Positions 7,353-17,456 of a stretch of 64,000 nucleotides of DNA are shown piece after piece; position 1 is the first letter of the stretch; each line of letters opens with the position of its first letter. The notes below the pieces were generated by a model, which was given only the letters and a program-made list of their open reading frames with translations, was not told the DNA's origin and did no database searches. Position numbers and translations under genes: made by a program. Source of the DNA: Cupriavidus sp. EM10 (GTDB lineage: Bacteria > Pseudomonadota > Gammaproteobacteria > Burkholderiales > Burkholderiaceae); NCBI RefSeq assembly GCF_018729255.1, contig NZ_CP076061.1, positions 682,001 through 746,000 on the forward strand, given 5' to 3'.

Positions 7353-9791
7353 ATGCGCCGAATCTCCTGGCTCATCATGAGCCTTGTCATCGCGGCACTG
7401 ATCCAAGTGCCCGCAGGTTTCGCGGCCGAGCCCGCCTCCGAGGCGGCAGCGCAGCAAGTTCCCGTGCTGACGCACGCCGAAGCCATCTCCGAACTGAAGC
7501 GGCTGCAGTCCGAACAGGACCGCGTCAAGCAGCAGGCGTCCAGTGCGTCCGGCAACATCAAGCTGGGCGATCTCAACGACGCACTCAAGCAGCTCGACGA
7601 CGATGTCGACAAGCTGACCGCATCGCTGACGCCGCAGCGCGCCCAGTTGCAGGCCCAGGTGGACCTGCTGGGCCCGCCGCCCGAAGCCGCCCCTGACAGC
7701 AAGGCCAAGGACGCCGCCAAGGAGGCGCCGGCCGTGGTGCGCCAGCGTGCCGAGCTCAACGCGCGCAAGGCCCAGCTCGACGACGAGCTGAAGCAGGCGG
7801 CCGACAGCAAGGACAACATCGCCCATCTGCGCGACCAGCTGGCCAAGCTGCAGCGCAGCCGCCTGAAGGACCAGCTCGCGTTGCGTTCGGAGAGCATCCT
7901 GAATCCCAGCTTCTGGACGCCGCTGTTCAAGGTGTCCGAGGAAGACCGCGAGCGCCTGGGCAATTTCACCGACGATATCGGGCCGCGTATCCAGATGGCC
8001 TGGGAGCCGTCGCAGCGCGGCACCACCATCATCCTGCTGGCCCTGGCGCTGGCGGTCTGGTCGCTCGGCCGGCGCCTGCTGGAGCGCGGACTGGCCTGGT
8101 TCTGCCTGACGCAACTGCCCGAGACGCGCCTGCGCCGCAGCGCCCTGGCCCTGGCCACGGCGCTGACCACGGTCGTCACCACGGCATTTGCCGTGCGCAT
8201 CGTCTACGCGGCCTTCACCGGCGGCGACGAGATATCGCCCGCGCTGCAGGACCTGATGAACGAGATCGCCAAGCTGACCATGACCAGCGCGCTGATCGCG
8301 GGCCTGGGGCGTGCGCTGCTATGCACGCGGCACCCCAGCTGGCGGCTGCCCGCGCTGGCCGATCCGGTGGCCCTGGCGATGCGGCCGTTCCCGACGGTGC
8401 TGGCCGGCCTGCTGCTGCTCGCGGGCACGCTGGAGCAGCTCAACCGCATGGCCGATACCACGGTGCAGGTGACGCTGCTGGGACGCGGGCTGGTGTCGCT
8501 GGTGGTGGTGCTGACCATTGGCGCGGCGCTGCTGCGCGCCAACCGCGTGCGCAGCGAACTGGTGGCGGCCGGCGAGCGGCCCGAGGCCCGCGCCACTCTG
8601 GCCGGGCTGATTCATGCCGCCGTCACGCTGATCGTGGCCGTGTCGTTCGGCGCCCTGCTGATCGGCTACATCAGCTTTGCGCGCTTCCTGACCTACGAAC
8701 TGGTCTGGTTCGACATCGTGCTGTGCAGCCTGTACCTGCTGACCCAGCTCACGCGCGACGTGTGCGAGGCCGTGTTCTCGCCCAGCCACCGCAGCGGCCG
8801 CATCATCAAGCAGCTGTTCGGGGTGGACGACCCGCACCTGGAACAGGTGTCGACGGTGCTGTCGGGCATCGGCGCCAGCGTGTTGCTGCTGCTGGCCGTG
8901 CTGGCCCTGCTGACGGGCGGCTTCGGCACCACGCCGGCCGACCTGCTCAACAGTCTGCTGACCGTGCTGGGCGGCGAACGGCTGCGAAGCATGAACATCA
9001 TGCCGGAGCGCATCCTGAACGCGGTGATCGCGCTTGGCGTGGGCATCTGGCTGCTGCGAACGGTACGCCGCTGGCTCGATGCCGAACTGCTGCCCAAGCT
9101 TTGTTCGGAGCCGGGGCTGCGCGCGTCGCTGATCACGCTGTTCAGCAACGTCGGCTATGTGCTGCTGGTGCTGCTGACGCTGTCGCTGCTGGGCGTGAAA
9201 TGGGAGAACCTGGCGTGGATCGTCAGCGCGCTGTCGGTGGGTATCGGCTTCGGCCTGCAGGAGATCGTGAAGAACTTCGTGTCGGGCCTGATCCTGCTGA
9301 CCGAGCGGCCGGTGAAGGTGGGCGACATGGTCAGCCTGGCCGGCGTGGAGGGCGACATCCGCCGCATCAACGTGCGCGCCACCGAGATCCAGCTGGGCGA
9401 CCGATCGACGGTGATCGTGCCGAACTCGCAGCTGATCTCGCAGAACGTGCGTAACGTCACGATGAGCAACAGCACCCAGGGCGTGGCCACGCTGCAGCTC
9501 ACCTTCCCACTGAACACCGACCCCGAGGCGGTGCGCGACCTGCTGCTGGACGTGTATCGCGCGAACGAGACGATCCTGGACATCCCCGCGCCATCGGTCA
9601 CGTTCAGCCAGCTGGCGCCCAACGGCATCACGCTGAGCGTGACGGGCTACGTGGGCAGCCCGCGCATCGCGGCGGGCACCAAGAGCGACCTGCTATTCGA
9701 GATCCTGAAGCGGCTGCGGGCGGCCAATATCTCGCTGTCCGAGCCGCAGACGCTGCGACTGGAAAACCTGGCGGCGGGGCTGGGCACCTGA
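7353..9791 (+). CDS. Large MscS-family mechanosensitive channel with DUF3772-type N-terminus
   Basis: 812 residues. A signal peptide (about 1-25) is followed by a periplasmic coiled-coil region rich in Lys, Gln and Asp to about residue 190, which fits DUF3772, and then several membrane helices from about 230. The C-terminal MscS core holds the pore helix and beta domain: SVGIGFGLQEIVKNFVSG, LTERPVKVGDMV and STVIVPNSQLISQNVRN. It would open under membrane tension to release solutes. It is much longer than MscS (about 286 residues) and resembles the MscK/MscM-like large forms. It is transcribed alone. Confidence 0.92.
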   Translation: MRRISWLIMSLVIAALIQVPAGFAAEPASEAAAQQVPVLTHAEAISELKRLQSEQDRVKQQASSASGNIKLGDLNDALKQLDDDVDKLTASLTPQRAQLQAQVDLLGPPPEAAPDSKAKDAAKEAPAVVRQRAELNARKAQLDDELKQAADSKDNIAHLRDQLAKLQRSRLKDQLALRSESILNPSFWTPLFKVSEEDRERLGNFTDDIGPRIQMAWEPSQRGTTIILLALALAVWSLGRRLLERGLAWFCLTQLPETRLRRSALALATALTTVVTTAFAVRIVYAAFTGGDEISPALQDLMNEIAKLTMTSALIAGLGRALLCTRHPSWRLPALADPVALAMRPFPTVLAGLLLLAGTLEQLNRMADTTVQVTLLGRGLVSLVVVLTIGAALLRANRVRSELVAAGERPEARATLAGLIHAAVTLIVAVSFGALLIGYISFARFLTYELVWFDIVLCSLYLLTQLTRDVCEAVFSPSHRSGRIIKQLFGVDDPHLEQVSTVLSGIGASVLLLLAVLALLTGGFGTTPADLLNSLLTVLGGERLRSMNIMPERILNAVIALGVGIWLLRTVRRWLDAELLPKLCSEPGLRASLITLFSNVGYVLLVLLTLSLLGVKWENLAWIVSALSVGIGFGLQEIVKNFVSGLILLTERPVKVGDMVSLAGVEGDIRRINVRATEIQLGDRSTVIVPNSQLISQNVRNVTMSNSTQGVATLQLTFPLNTDPEAVRDLLLDVYRANETILDIPAPSVTFSQLAPNGITLSVTGYVGSPRIAAGTKSDLLFEILKRLRAANISLSEPQTLRLENLAAGLGT

Positions 9792-9811
9792 GGACGGGAT
9801 CGGGAAACTTC

Positions 9812-9832
9812 CGGCGGGCTCATGTCCCGCCG
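9812..9832. terminator. Hairpin between mscS-like gene and convergent small gene
   Basis: CGGCGGG (9812-9818) pairs with CCCGCCG (9826-9832) over a 7-base loop. It lies 20 bases after the channel stop and directly before the end of the convergent zinc-ribbon gene. The following ATTATTTC is only weakly T-rich, so its strength as a terminator is uncertain. Confidence 0.45.
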
Positions 9833-9833
9833 A

Positions 9834-10043
9834 TTATTTCCCGCCGGGCTCGTGCCCTGTCCAGTAATCGGCACCGTCATCGTGCGTGGACAGGACAATC
9901 CTTTGCTGGCAATGCCGGCATGTATAGACAAAGACCTGCTTGCCGGCGTGCATCAGCGCATCGCCGGACCGCGCCAGGCGCGGGTGAGGCGGGACATACC
10001 CAGGACGACCCAGCAGGTTCTTGCAAAGTTCGCAAGGAACCAT
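9834..10043 (-). CDS. Small putative zinc-ribbon protein
   Basis: 69 residues beginning MVPCELCKNLLG. Two CxxC pairs (CELC near residue 4 and CRHC near residue 43) suggest one structural zinc site. I chose the ATG at 10043 because GGAGAG precedes it at good distance; a longer in-frame version starting at 10139 adds a Cys-rich tail without support. The function is unknown. It is convergent with the channel gene. Confidence 0.6.
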   Translation of the reverse strand: MVPCELCKNLLGRPGYVPPHPRLARSGDALMHAGKQVFVYTCRHCQQRIVLSTHDDGADYWTGHEPGGK

Positions 10044-10175
10044 GGTGCTCTCCAGACTCTGACTTCGGACCGTGCAACAACCATGTCCGCCCAGCTTGCA
10101 GACATTGCTGCAACGCAACAGAGGCCAGTATAGGCGCACGATCGTTCGATCGCCACGGGCTTTCCGGGAGATAGA

Positions 10176-11149
<974 letters not shown>

Positions 11150-11279
11150 GAATTGTTTCGCGTGAAGATCATTCGAAACAAAAGTGTAGCCCCCGGCAGC
11201 GCCGGTTGCTTTAAGTTTCGTTTAAGTCTGCGGCCCTAGATTGGAGCCGTACCGCAACCGAACCCCCAGAGGTGAAGCC

Positions 11280-11996
11280 ATGACTCCCCAAGACGTGCAA
11301 GCACTGGAAACCTTCCTGAGCCAACTGACCCAGGCGCGCGTGGACAACAAGGATGCCCAGGCCGCGGCGATGATCGCCGACGCCGCCGCGCGCCAGCCCG
11401 ACACCGCCTATCTGCTGGTGCAGCGATCGATGCTGCTCGACCGCGCGCTCCAACAGGCACAGGCGCAGATCCAGACGCTGCAAACCCAGCTTCAGGCCGC
11501 GCAGGCCGCCCAGGCCGTGAACGGGGCCGGGTCGCGCGGCTTCATGGACAATGACACCGCCTGGGGCAACAGCGCCGGCCGCGCACCGCAGGCCGCTCCG
11601 GCACCCCAGTATCCGCCGCAGCAGCAGTACCCGTCGGCGCCCCAGTACCAGGCGGCCCCGGCCCAACCGGCCCAGGCGGCCCGTCCGGGCTTTCTCGGTG
11701 GCGGGCTCGGTGGCACGCTGGGCAGCATCGCCACCACGGCGGCCGGCGTGGCGGGCGGCGCGATGCTGTTCCAGGGCATCGAGAACCTGTTCCATCGCGG
11801 CGGCGGCGGCGGGGGCTTCTTTGGCGGCCAGCCGGCCGCGGGTTCCGAAACGGTCATCAACAACTTCTACGGCGATGACAACGCGAACGGCGGCGGCCAG
11901 CGCGACAACGCGCTGCTGGCCGACAACGGCAATCTGGACAACGGGCTGGACGACTATGTCGATGCCGGCCAGGACGACGACTCGTCGTTCTTCTGA
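11280..11996 (+). CDS. DUF2076 family protein
   Basis: 238 residues. The start MTPQDVQALETFLSQLTQA with a following helical segment and coiled coil (QQAQAQIQTLQTQLQAAQ) fits the DUF2076 family. The middle is rich in Pro, Gln and Ala. It then has a Gly-rich hydrophobic stretch (about 150-185), a run of Gly (HRGGGGGGFFGG), and a very acidic C-terminus ending DDDSSFF. I chose the ATG at 11280 because AGAGGTGA precedes it; the upstream in-frame start lacks a site. The role is unknown. The gene precedes a zinc-peptidase gene on the same strand. Confidence 0.78.
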   Translation: MTPQDVQALETFLSQLTQARVDNKDAQAAAMIADAAARQPDTAYLLVQRSMLLDRALQQAQAQIQTLQTQLQAAQAAQAVNGAGSRGFMDNDTAWGNSAGRAPQAAPAPQYPPQQQYPSAPQYQAAPAQPAQAARPGFLGGGLGGTLGSIATTAAGVAGGAMLFQGIENLFHRGGGGGGFFGGQPAAGSETVINNFYGDDNANGGGQRDNALLADNGNLDNGLDDYVDAGQDDDSSFF

Positions 11997-12108
11997 CCCC
12001 GGGGCGCCCGGCTGGCGCCTGTAGGACAGCCACCGGTTGCCGCCCTGCCCCGATGCGGGCAGGATCAAGGCAACCGGGCGCCGCCTGCCCGGCACGGGAG
12101 CCGGCGCC

Positions 12109-13236
12109 ATGAAGACGTTCCACTGCAATCGCTGTGACAACCTGGTGTTCTTCGAGAACATCGCCTGCGAGCGCTGCCACGCCACGCTCGGCTTTATTCC
12201 GGCGCTATCCCAGCTGGCCGCCTTCGAAGGCGACGATGCCAGCGGCTGGCGAAGCCTGCATCCCGACGCCCACGGCGCCATGTTCCGCCGCTGCCACAAC
12301 TACCAGGTGGAAGCCGTCTGCAACTGGATGGTGCCGGCCGACGATCCCGGCACGCTGTGCGAGGCTTGCAAGCTGACCCACACCATCCCCAACCTTGATA
12401 CGCCCGAGAACCGCCTGTACTGGTACCGGCTGGAAACGGCCAAGCGGCGCCTGCTCTATACGCTGCTGTCGCTGGGGCTGCCGGTCGTCTCGCGCGACGA
12501 CGATCCCGTGTCGGGGCTGCAGTTCGACTTCCTGGCCGACACCGGCCCGCATGATCCCGCCATGACCGGCCACGACAACGGCCGCATCACCATCAACATC
12601 GCCGAAGCCGACGACGCGCACCGCGAGCGCACCCGCACGCAGATGGGCGAGGCCTATCGCACGCTGCTGGGCCATTTCCGGCATGAGGTGGGACATTTCT
12701 ACTTCAACCGTCTGATCGCCGGCACGCGGCGCGTGGAGCCGTTCCGCAAGCTGTTCGGCGACGAAAGCGCCGACTACGCGGCGGCGCTGCAGCAGCACTA
12801 CGACCACGGCGCGCCGGCCGACTGGCAGGCGTCGTATATCAGCGCCTACGCGACCATGCATCCGTGGGAAGACTGGGCCGAGACCTGGGCCCATTACCTG
12901 CATATGGTGGATACGCTTGACACAGCCGTGTCATGCGGGCTGGTGCTGAAGCCGGAAAGCCCGCGCGAGCCGACGCTGACCGACCAGACGCCCGTGGAGG
13001 ACGCCAGCTTCCGCAGCCTGATGCAGCGCTGGTTTCCGCTGACCTACGTGCTGAACAGCCTGAACCGCAGCCTGGGCGTGCCCGACGGTTACCCGTTCAC
13101 GCTGTCGCCGGCCGTGGTGGCCAAGCTGGAATTCGTGCATCGCGTGATCGATGCCGCGGCGCGCGAGCACGCCGCGCCGGAGCCGGAGCCGGTTGCGGCA
13201 CCGGCAGCCGGGGCTGACATCAAGCCGTCACGCTAG
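12109..13236 (+). CDS. Putative zinc-binding metallopeptidase with N-terminal zinc ribbon
   Basis: 375 residues. The N-terminus has a rubredoxin-like pattern, CNRC at residues 5-8 and CERC at 22-25. The central HEVGH (about residue 193) is a zincin HExxH site, and a downstream acidic helix (HPWEDWAETWAHY) supplies probable further ligands. This matches the Peptidase_Mx family of putative zinc peptidases. The ATG at 12109 begins directly with the zinc ribbon and is preferred to an upstream start. The substrate is unknown. The C-terminus overlaps the convergent MFS gene by 17 bases. Confidence 0.82.
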   Translation: MKTFHCNRCDNLVFFENIACERCHATLGFIPALSQLAAFEGDDASGWRSLHPDAHGAMFRRCHNYQVEAVCNWMVPADDPGTLCEACKLTHTIPNLDTPENRLYWYRLETAKRRLLYTLLSLGLPVVSRDDDPVSGLQFDFLADTGPHDPAMTGHDNGRITINIAEADDAHRERTRTQMGEAYRTLLGHFRHEVGHFYFNRLIAGTRRVEPFRKLFGDESADYAAALQQHYDHGAPADWQASYISAYATMHPWEDWAETWAHYLHMVDTLDTAVSCGLVLKPESPREPTLTDQTPVEDASFRSLMQRWFPLTYVLNSLNRSLGVPDGYPFTLSPAVVAKLEFVHRVIDAAAREHAAPEPEPVAAPAAGADIKPSR

Positions 13237-14494
13237 CGTCACGGGAATCATTGCTGTCGCGGCGCTGCGAACCGGCCAGCGACCAGGCAAACACCACCAG
13301 GCCGCCCAGCGCCAGCAGCGCGCCAACCCATCCCGTGGACGTCCAGCCCATGCCGGCGGCGATGGTGACGCCGCCCAGCCACGCGCCCAGCGCGTTGGCC
13401 ATGTTGAAGGCCGAATGATTGAGCGCCGCGGCCAGCGTCTGTGCATCGCCGGCCACGTCCATCAGGCGGATCTGCAGCGGCGGCCCCAATGCCACCGCCG
13501 TGCCCACCAGCATCACGTTCAGCGACGCCAGCCACGCATGGTGCGCAGTGAACACGAATGCGCCCAGCACCAGTGCCGACCACACCAGCACGCCGCCCAC
13601 GGTGGGCATCAGCGCGCGGTCGGCCAGCTTGGCGCCGGCCAGGTTGCCGGCCACCATGCCCACGCCGAACAGGGCCAGCACGATGGGGATGCCGCTGGCC
13701 GGCATGTGCGCCACTTCGAGCATGGTCGGCTTGACATAGCTGAACACGGCGAACATGCCGCCGAAGCCGATCGCGCCAATGCCCAGCGTGAACCAGACCT
13801 GCTTGCGCGCCAGCGCCGACAGCTCGCGCAGCGGGCTGGCATGGCGGTCGGCCGGGACGAACGGCACCCAGCGCCAGACCAGTAGCGCCGTCAGCGCCCC
13901 GATGGCGCCCACGATCATGAACGCGGCGCGCCAGCCCAGCCACGTGCCGATGCCGGCCGCGATGGGCACGCCCACCAGCGTGGCCACTGTCAGGCCCAGC
14001 ATGACCAGACCCACCGCCTGGGCGCGGCGCTCGCGCGGCACCAGGCTGGCCGCCACCAGCGCCGCGACGCCGAAATAGGTGCCATGCGGAAAGCCGGTCA
14101 GCAGCCGCAAGACCAGCATCGACAGATAGCTCGGCGCCAGCGCGCTGGCCACGTTGCCGACGGCGAAGAACGCCATCAGCGCGATCAGCAGGTTGCGGCG
14201 CGGCCAGCGTGCGCCCAGCACCGCCAGCAGCGGCGCACCGATCACCACGCCCAGCGCATAGGCGCTGATCAGGTGGCCCGCTTCGGGGATGCTGATCGCC
14301 AGGTCGCGGGCGGCGTCGGGCAGCAGGCCCATGATGACGAACTCGCCGGTGCCAATGCCAAAGCTGCCCACGCCCAGCGCCAGCAGCGCGCGGCGGTCGG
14401 CGGCACGGTCGCGGGGGGTATCGGTGTGGGCGTGGGGATGGGCGTATGAAGCGAGATCGGGGACGTTATCGAAATTTCCGGAAGGAGCGGTCAT
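13220..14494 (-). CDS. MFS transporter (DHA1/AraJ-like)
   Basis: 424 residues with about 12 hydrophobic segments. The region GVGSFGIGTGEFVIMGLLPD near residue 40 marks the AraJ/YdhP-like DHA1 group, and the loop between helices 2 and 3 carries LAVLGARWPRRN. Members export sugars, drugs or other small compounds by proton antiport. The hydrophilic, His-containing first 30 residues are unusual. It may be induced from the upstream region, where a perfect palindrome (14615-14628) lies about 120 bases before the start. Confidence 0.88.
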   Translation of the reverse strand: MTAPSGNFDNVPDLASYAHPHAHTDTPRDRAADRRALLALGVGSFGIGTGEFVIMGLLPDAARDLAISIPEAGHLISAYALGVVIGAPLLAVLGARWPRRNLLIALMAFFAVGNVASALAPSYLSMLVLRLLTGFPHGTYFGVAALVAASLVPRERRAQAVGLVMLGLTVATLVGVPIAAGIGTWLGWRAAFMIVGAIGALTALLVWRWVPFVPADRHASPLRELSALARKQVWFTLGIGAIGFGGMFAVFSYVKPTMLEVAHMPASGIPIVLALFGVGMVAGNLAGAKLADRALMPTVGGVLVWSALVLGAFVFTAHHAWLASLNVMLVGTAVALGPPLQIRLMDVAGDAQTLAAALNHSAFNMANALGAWLGGVTIAAGMGWTSTGWVGALLALGGLVVFAWSLAGSQRRDSNDSRDASVTA

Positions 14495-14890
14495 GAGGAG
14501 AGATCGCGAGACATCTGTTATGGCTTTTCGCCGCGCACTGGCGGACAGGATCTTGCGTCCTGCCTCGGGGGCTCCAGCGTGCTCCGGTGCGGCGTGTGTT
14601 GGGGTAATGCGCTTACGTAGTACTACGTTGCACCGCCGGGGGCGGCACGACTACGCAAGGGCGTTATTGTGAAGCAAAACCGTGTTGGCTGCCGGCCCCT
14701 GTCGCAAAGCCCCTTCGCGCGAGTCCTGTATCCGCCGGTATCCAGTGCCCGCGCCGCCACTGTGGGATAGGGCACAAGAGCATGGCGTGGCATGTCCTCG
14801 TCGCCCTATGCTGGATACATGCGGCGCCGGGGTACCGTACCCATGAAGCATGGCGCCGGGTGCCGCGCGTCTCGTCGTGTGGGAGGGGAT
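14495..14890. other. Intergenic region between MFS and secreted-protein genes
   Basis: About 396 bases without a supported gene between two divergent genes. The clear structures are the 14-base palindrome at 14615-14628 and a GGGAGGGG ribosome-binding site just before 14891. I see no other conserved element. Confidence 0.5.
14615..14628. promoter_or_regulatory. Perfect 14-base palindrome, candidate operator
   Basis: ACGTAGTACTACGT reads the same on both strands and stands in AT-richer sequence about 120 bases upstream of the MFS start. Its size and symmetry suit a dimeric repressor such as TetR or MarR. No such regulator gene is adjacent, so the partner is unknown. Confidence 0.4.
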
Positions 14891-15376
14891 ATGTCCCTGC
14901 GTAATGCTCTGCTTCTTTCGGCCATCGGCCTGGCCTGGACCCTTCCCGCCTTCGGGCAGGGATGTCAGCACGACATGCAGTGCAAGGGCGACCGCATCTG
15001 CAACATGGGCACGTGCATGGCGCCCGATGCAAGCCCTTCGGATACTGTCGCCACGCCGTCGACGGCGTCGACCCTGCTGCCCACGATCAAGCTGTCGCCG
15101 CAGCAGTCGTCGTCCCAGTCGCCATCCCAGTCGTCGGCGCAGCCGCCTGCCGAGCCGCCGCAGTCCGCCCCGCCGCAGTCCCCCTCCCGGCAACCGGCTC
15201 AGCCGCAGCAGCAAACCCAGTCGCAACAGATCAGCGTGCCGCGCAGTTGCTGCACGGTGGCGGGCAAGTTGCGCCTGTCACCGCCGCAGTCGGGCGACGG
15301 GCCGCTGGTGGCCGGCGATACCTGCCGGGGCTTGACGACGACTGGCAAACCCGTGCCGGGCGTGGCCTGCAACTGA
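14891..15376 (+). CDS. Exported Cys-containing, Pro/Gln/Ser-rich protein
   Basis: 161 residues. The ATG at 14891 follows GGGAGGGG and opens a signal peptide (MSLRNALLLSAIGLAWTLPAFG, cleaved near AFG-QG). The mature N-terminus is Cys-rich (CQHDMQCKGDRICNMGTC), resembling a small disulfide-bonded or EGF-like knot. A low-complexity Pro/Gln/Ser segment (about 58-118) acts as a linker, and the C-terminus holds CC and two more Cys. It is probably periplasmic or surface-exposed. No family is recognised. Confidence 0.7.
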   Translation: MSLRNALLLSAIGLAWTLPAFGQGCQHDMQCKGDRICNMGTCMAPDASPSDTVATPSTASTLLPTIKLSPQQSSSQSPSQSSAQPPAEPPQSAPPQSPSRQPAQPQQQTQSQQISVPRSCCTVAGKLRLSPPQSGDGPLVAGDTCRGLTTTGKPVPGVACN

Positions 15377-15387
15377 GGCTTGGCCGT

Positions 15388-16290
15388 TCACGCGGCGCCG
15401 AGCGCCGTAGCGATGACCCCGCGCAGCCACCGGTGCGCGGGGTCGCGATGCACGCGCTCGTGCCACAGCATCGACATCTCGTAGCCGGGCACTTCCACGG
15501 GCGCGTCCACGACCTGCAAGGCCGGGTTGTCGACGGCCAGCCGCGCCGGCAGCATCGCCACCAGGTCGGTGCGCGCCACCACGGCAGCCACATACAGGAA
15601 ATGCGGCACCGACAATGCCACGCGCCGTGACACGCCGGCCGCGGCCAGCGCTTCGTCGGTGACGCCGAAGAATCCGCCGCCGTCGGGCGACACGATCACG
15701 TGTTCGAGCGCGCAGAACTGCGCCAGCGTCGGCTTGCGCCTGAGCTTCGGATGGCCGGCGCGCCCCACCAGCACATAGCGCTCGGTGAACAGCGGCACGC
15801 GATGCAGCGACTCGGGCGATCCATCGGTCGTGTGGAAGGCCAGGTCGATTTCGCCGCGCTCGGCCTGACGCACCAGGTGGGACGGCACCATCTCCACCAC
15901 TGCCACCCGCGTGCCGGGCGCCGCCAGCCGGAGTGACGCCAGCGCCGGCAGCAGCACCGTCGATTCGCTGTAGTCGGTGGCGGCGATGCGCCACGTGTTG
16001 GTGGCCACCGCCGGATCGAACGGGTGTTCCGGCGCCACGGCAAGCTCCAGCGCGGCCAGCGCCTCGCGCAACGGTTCGCGCAGCGATTCGGCGCGCGCGG
16101 TGGGACGCATGCCGCGCGGGCCCGGCAGCAGCAGCGGATCGTCGAAGATCTCGCGCAGGCGCGCCAGGTGCACGCTGACCGACGGCTGCGAGTAATGCAG
16201 CCGCTCCGCCGCGCGCGTGACGTTGTGTTCCGAAAGCAGCACGTCCAGGGTGACCAGAAGGTTCAGGTCCAGGCGTCGGAGATTAGTCAT
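15388..16290 (-). CDS. LysR-type transcriptional regulator
   Basis: 300 residues. The N-terminal HTH reads RRLDLNLLVTLDVLLSEHNV, then LHYSQPSVSVHLARLREIF, as in the NodD/LeuO-like branch. The effector domain follows from about residue 90. It is divergent from the quinone-reductase gene over 93 bases holding a T-N11-A box, so it is the likely regulator of that gene. Confidence 0.92.
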   Translation of the reverse strand: MTNLRRLDLNLLVTLDVLLSEHNVTRAAERLHYSQPSVSVHLARLREIFDDPLLLPGPRGMRPTARAESLREPLREALAALELAVAPEHPFDPAVATNTWRIAATDYSESTVLLPALASLRLAAPGTRVAVVEMVPSHLVRQAERGEIDLAFHTTDGSPESLHRVPLFTERYVLVGRAGHPKLRRKPTLAQFCALEHVIVSPDGGGFFGVTDEALAAAGVSRRVALSVPHFLYVAAVVARTDLVAMLPARLAVDNPALQVVDAPVEVPGYEMSMLWHERVHRDPAHRWLRGVIATALGAA

Positions 16291-16310
16291 GGCTATAGCT
16301 GGAATTCTGG

Positions 16311-16327
16311 ATATTCATTTCCAATAT
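16311..16327. promoter_or_regulatory. Putative LysR box in divergent promoter
   Basis: ATATT (16311-16315) and AATAT (16323-16327) form an inverted repeat with T16314 to A16326 in T-N11-A spacing. It lies midway between the LysR start (16290) and the oxidoreductase start (16384). Confidence 0.5.
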
Positions 16328-16383
16328 ACCCGAGCCAAACCTATGCTGCCTCCATCGACTCAACAATATCCATGGAGCCTGTC

Positions 16384-17172
16384 ATGAACGTACTGATTGT
16401 TTACGCCCACCCCGAGCCCACTTCGCTGAACGGATCGCTGCGGGATTTCGCGGTGCAGCGGCTGGAAGCGGCCGGGCACCAGGTGCGGGTGTCGGACCTG
16501 TATGCGATGCAATGGAAGGCGCCGCTCGATGCCGGCGACACGCTGGAGCGGCGCCCGGGCGGGGCGCCCTTCCACCCGTCGCTCGATTCGCGCCATGCCT
16601 TCGAAACCGGCGTGCAGAGCCCCGACATCGCGGCCGAGCAGGAAAAGCTGCGCTGGGCCGATGCCGTGATCCTGCAGTTTCCGCTGTGGTGGTTTTCGAT
16701 GCCGGCCATCCTCAAGGGATGGGTGGAACGCGTGTACGCCTACGGCTTTGCCTACGGCGTGGGCGAGCATTCGGACGCGCGCTGGGGCAATCGCTATGGC
16801 GAAGGCACGCTGGCCGGCAAGCGGGCAATGCTGATGGTGACCACAGGCGGCTGGGAATCGCACTACAGCCCGCGCGGCATCAACGGGCCGATGGACGACA
16901 TCCTGTTCCCGATCCAGCACGGCATCCTGTACTACCCCGGCTTCGACGTGCTGCCGCCGTTCCTGGTCTATCGCACCAGCAGGATGGACGAGTCACGCTA
17001 TCTGACCATCACCGAAGCACTGGGCCAGCGGCTGGACGAGTTGTTCACGACCACGCCCATCGCATTCCGGCCGCAGAACAGCGGCGCCTACGAGATTCCG
17101 GCGCTGACGCTACGGGCGGACATCGCGCCGGGGCTGACCGGCTACGCTTCCCATGTGTCGGAAGCGGCCTGA
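16384..17172 (+). CDS. NAD(P)H-dependent oxidoreductase (NQO/flavodoxin-like fold)
   Basis: 262 residues. The start MNVLIVYAHPEPTSLNGSLRD is the flavin-phosphate loop of the NAD(P)H:quinone reductase family. The middle segment LQFPLWWFSMPAILKGWVERV is typical of the same family, as is GKRAMLMVTTGGWESHYSP. It should reduce quinones or similar electrophiles with FMN or FAD. I chose the ATG at 16384, since the upstream open frame has no support. The adjacent divergent LysR gene probably senses the substrate. Confidence 0.9.
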   Translation: MNVLIVYAHPEPTSLNGSLRDFAVQRLEAAGHQVRVSDLYAMQWKAPLDAGDTLERRPGGAPFHPSLDSRHAFETGVQSPDIAAEQEKLRWADAVILQFPLWWFSMPAILKGWVERVYAYGFAYGVGEHSDARWGNRYGEGTLAGKRAMLMVTTGGWESHYSPRGINGPMDDILFPIQHGILYYPGFDVLPPFLVYRTSRMDESRYLTITEALGQRLDELFTTTPIAFRPQNSGAYEIPALTLRADIAPGLTGYASHVSEAA

Positions 17173-17198
17173 AAGATCGAGGATGGCTGGAAGACCGG

Positions 17199-17348
17199 CT
17201 AGCGGTCGCGGGTGACGCTTACGCCGGCATCCACCGTGCCGTAGGCGGTCACGCTCGACTGCCGCTCGCCGGTGTCGGAAACGGTGGTGCATCCCTGGAC
17301 CGAAGCCAGCAGGAAGAACATGCCGATCGTGCTGAACATAACGCGCAT
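17199..17348 (-). CDS. Small lipoprotein
   Basis: About 49 residues starting MRVMFSTIGMFFLLASVQGC. The hydrophobic signal ends in the lipobox VQGC, so Cys 20 would be lipidated. The mature part is short and polar (TTVSDTGERQSSVTAYGT). An ATG three codons later is also possible. The function is unknown. Confidence 0.6.
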   Translation of the reverse strand: MRVMFSTIGMFFLLASVQGCTTVSDTGERQSSVTAYGTVDAGVSVTRDR

Positions 17349-17456
17349 GGTATGGCCTGAATCGTAGCAATACCGGCTTCGACGCTGGGGCGGCCGGGGA
17401 GTTTCCACAAGGCCGATGCCCTCGGGAAGTCGCGGCAGAAGGCGCGTTGAACCGCT

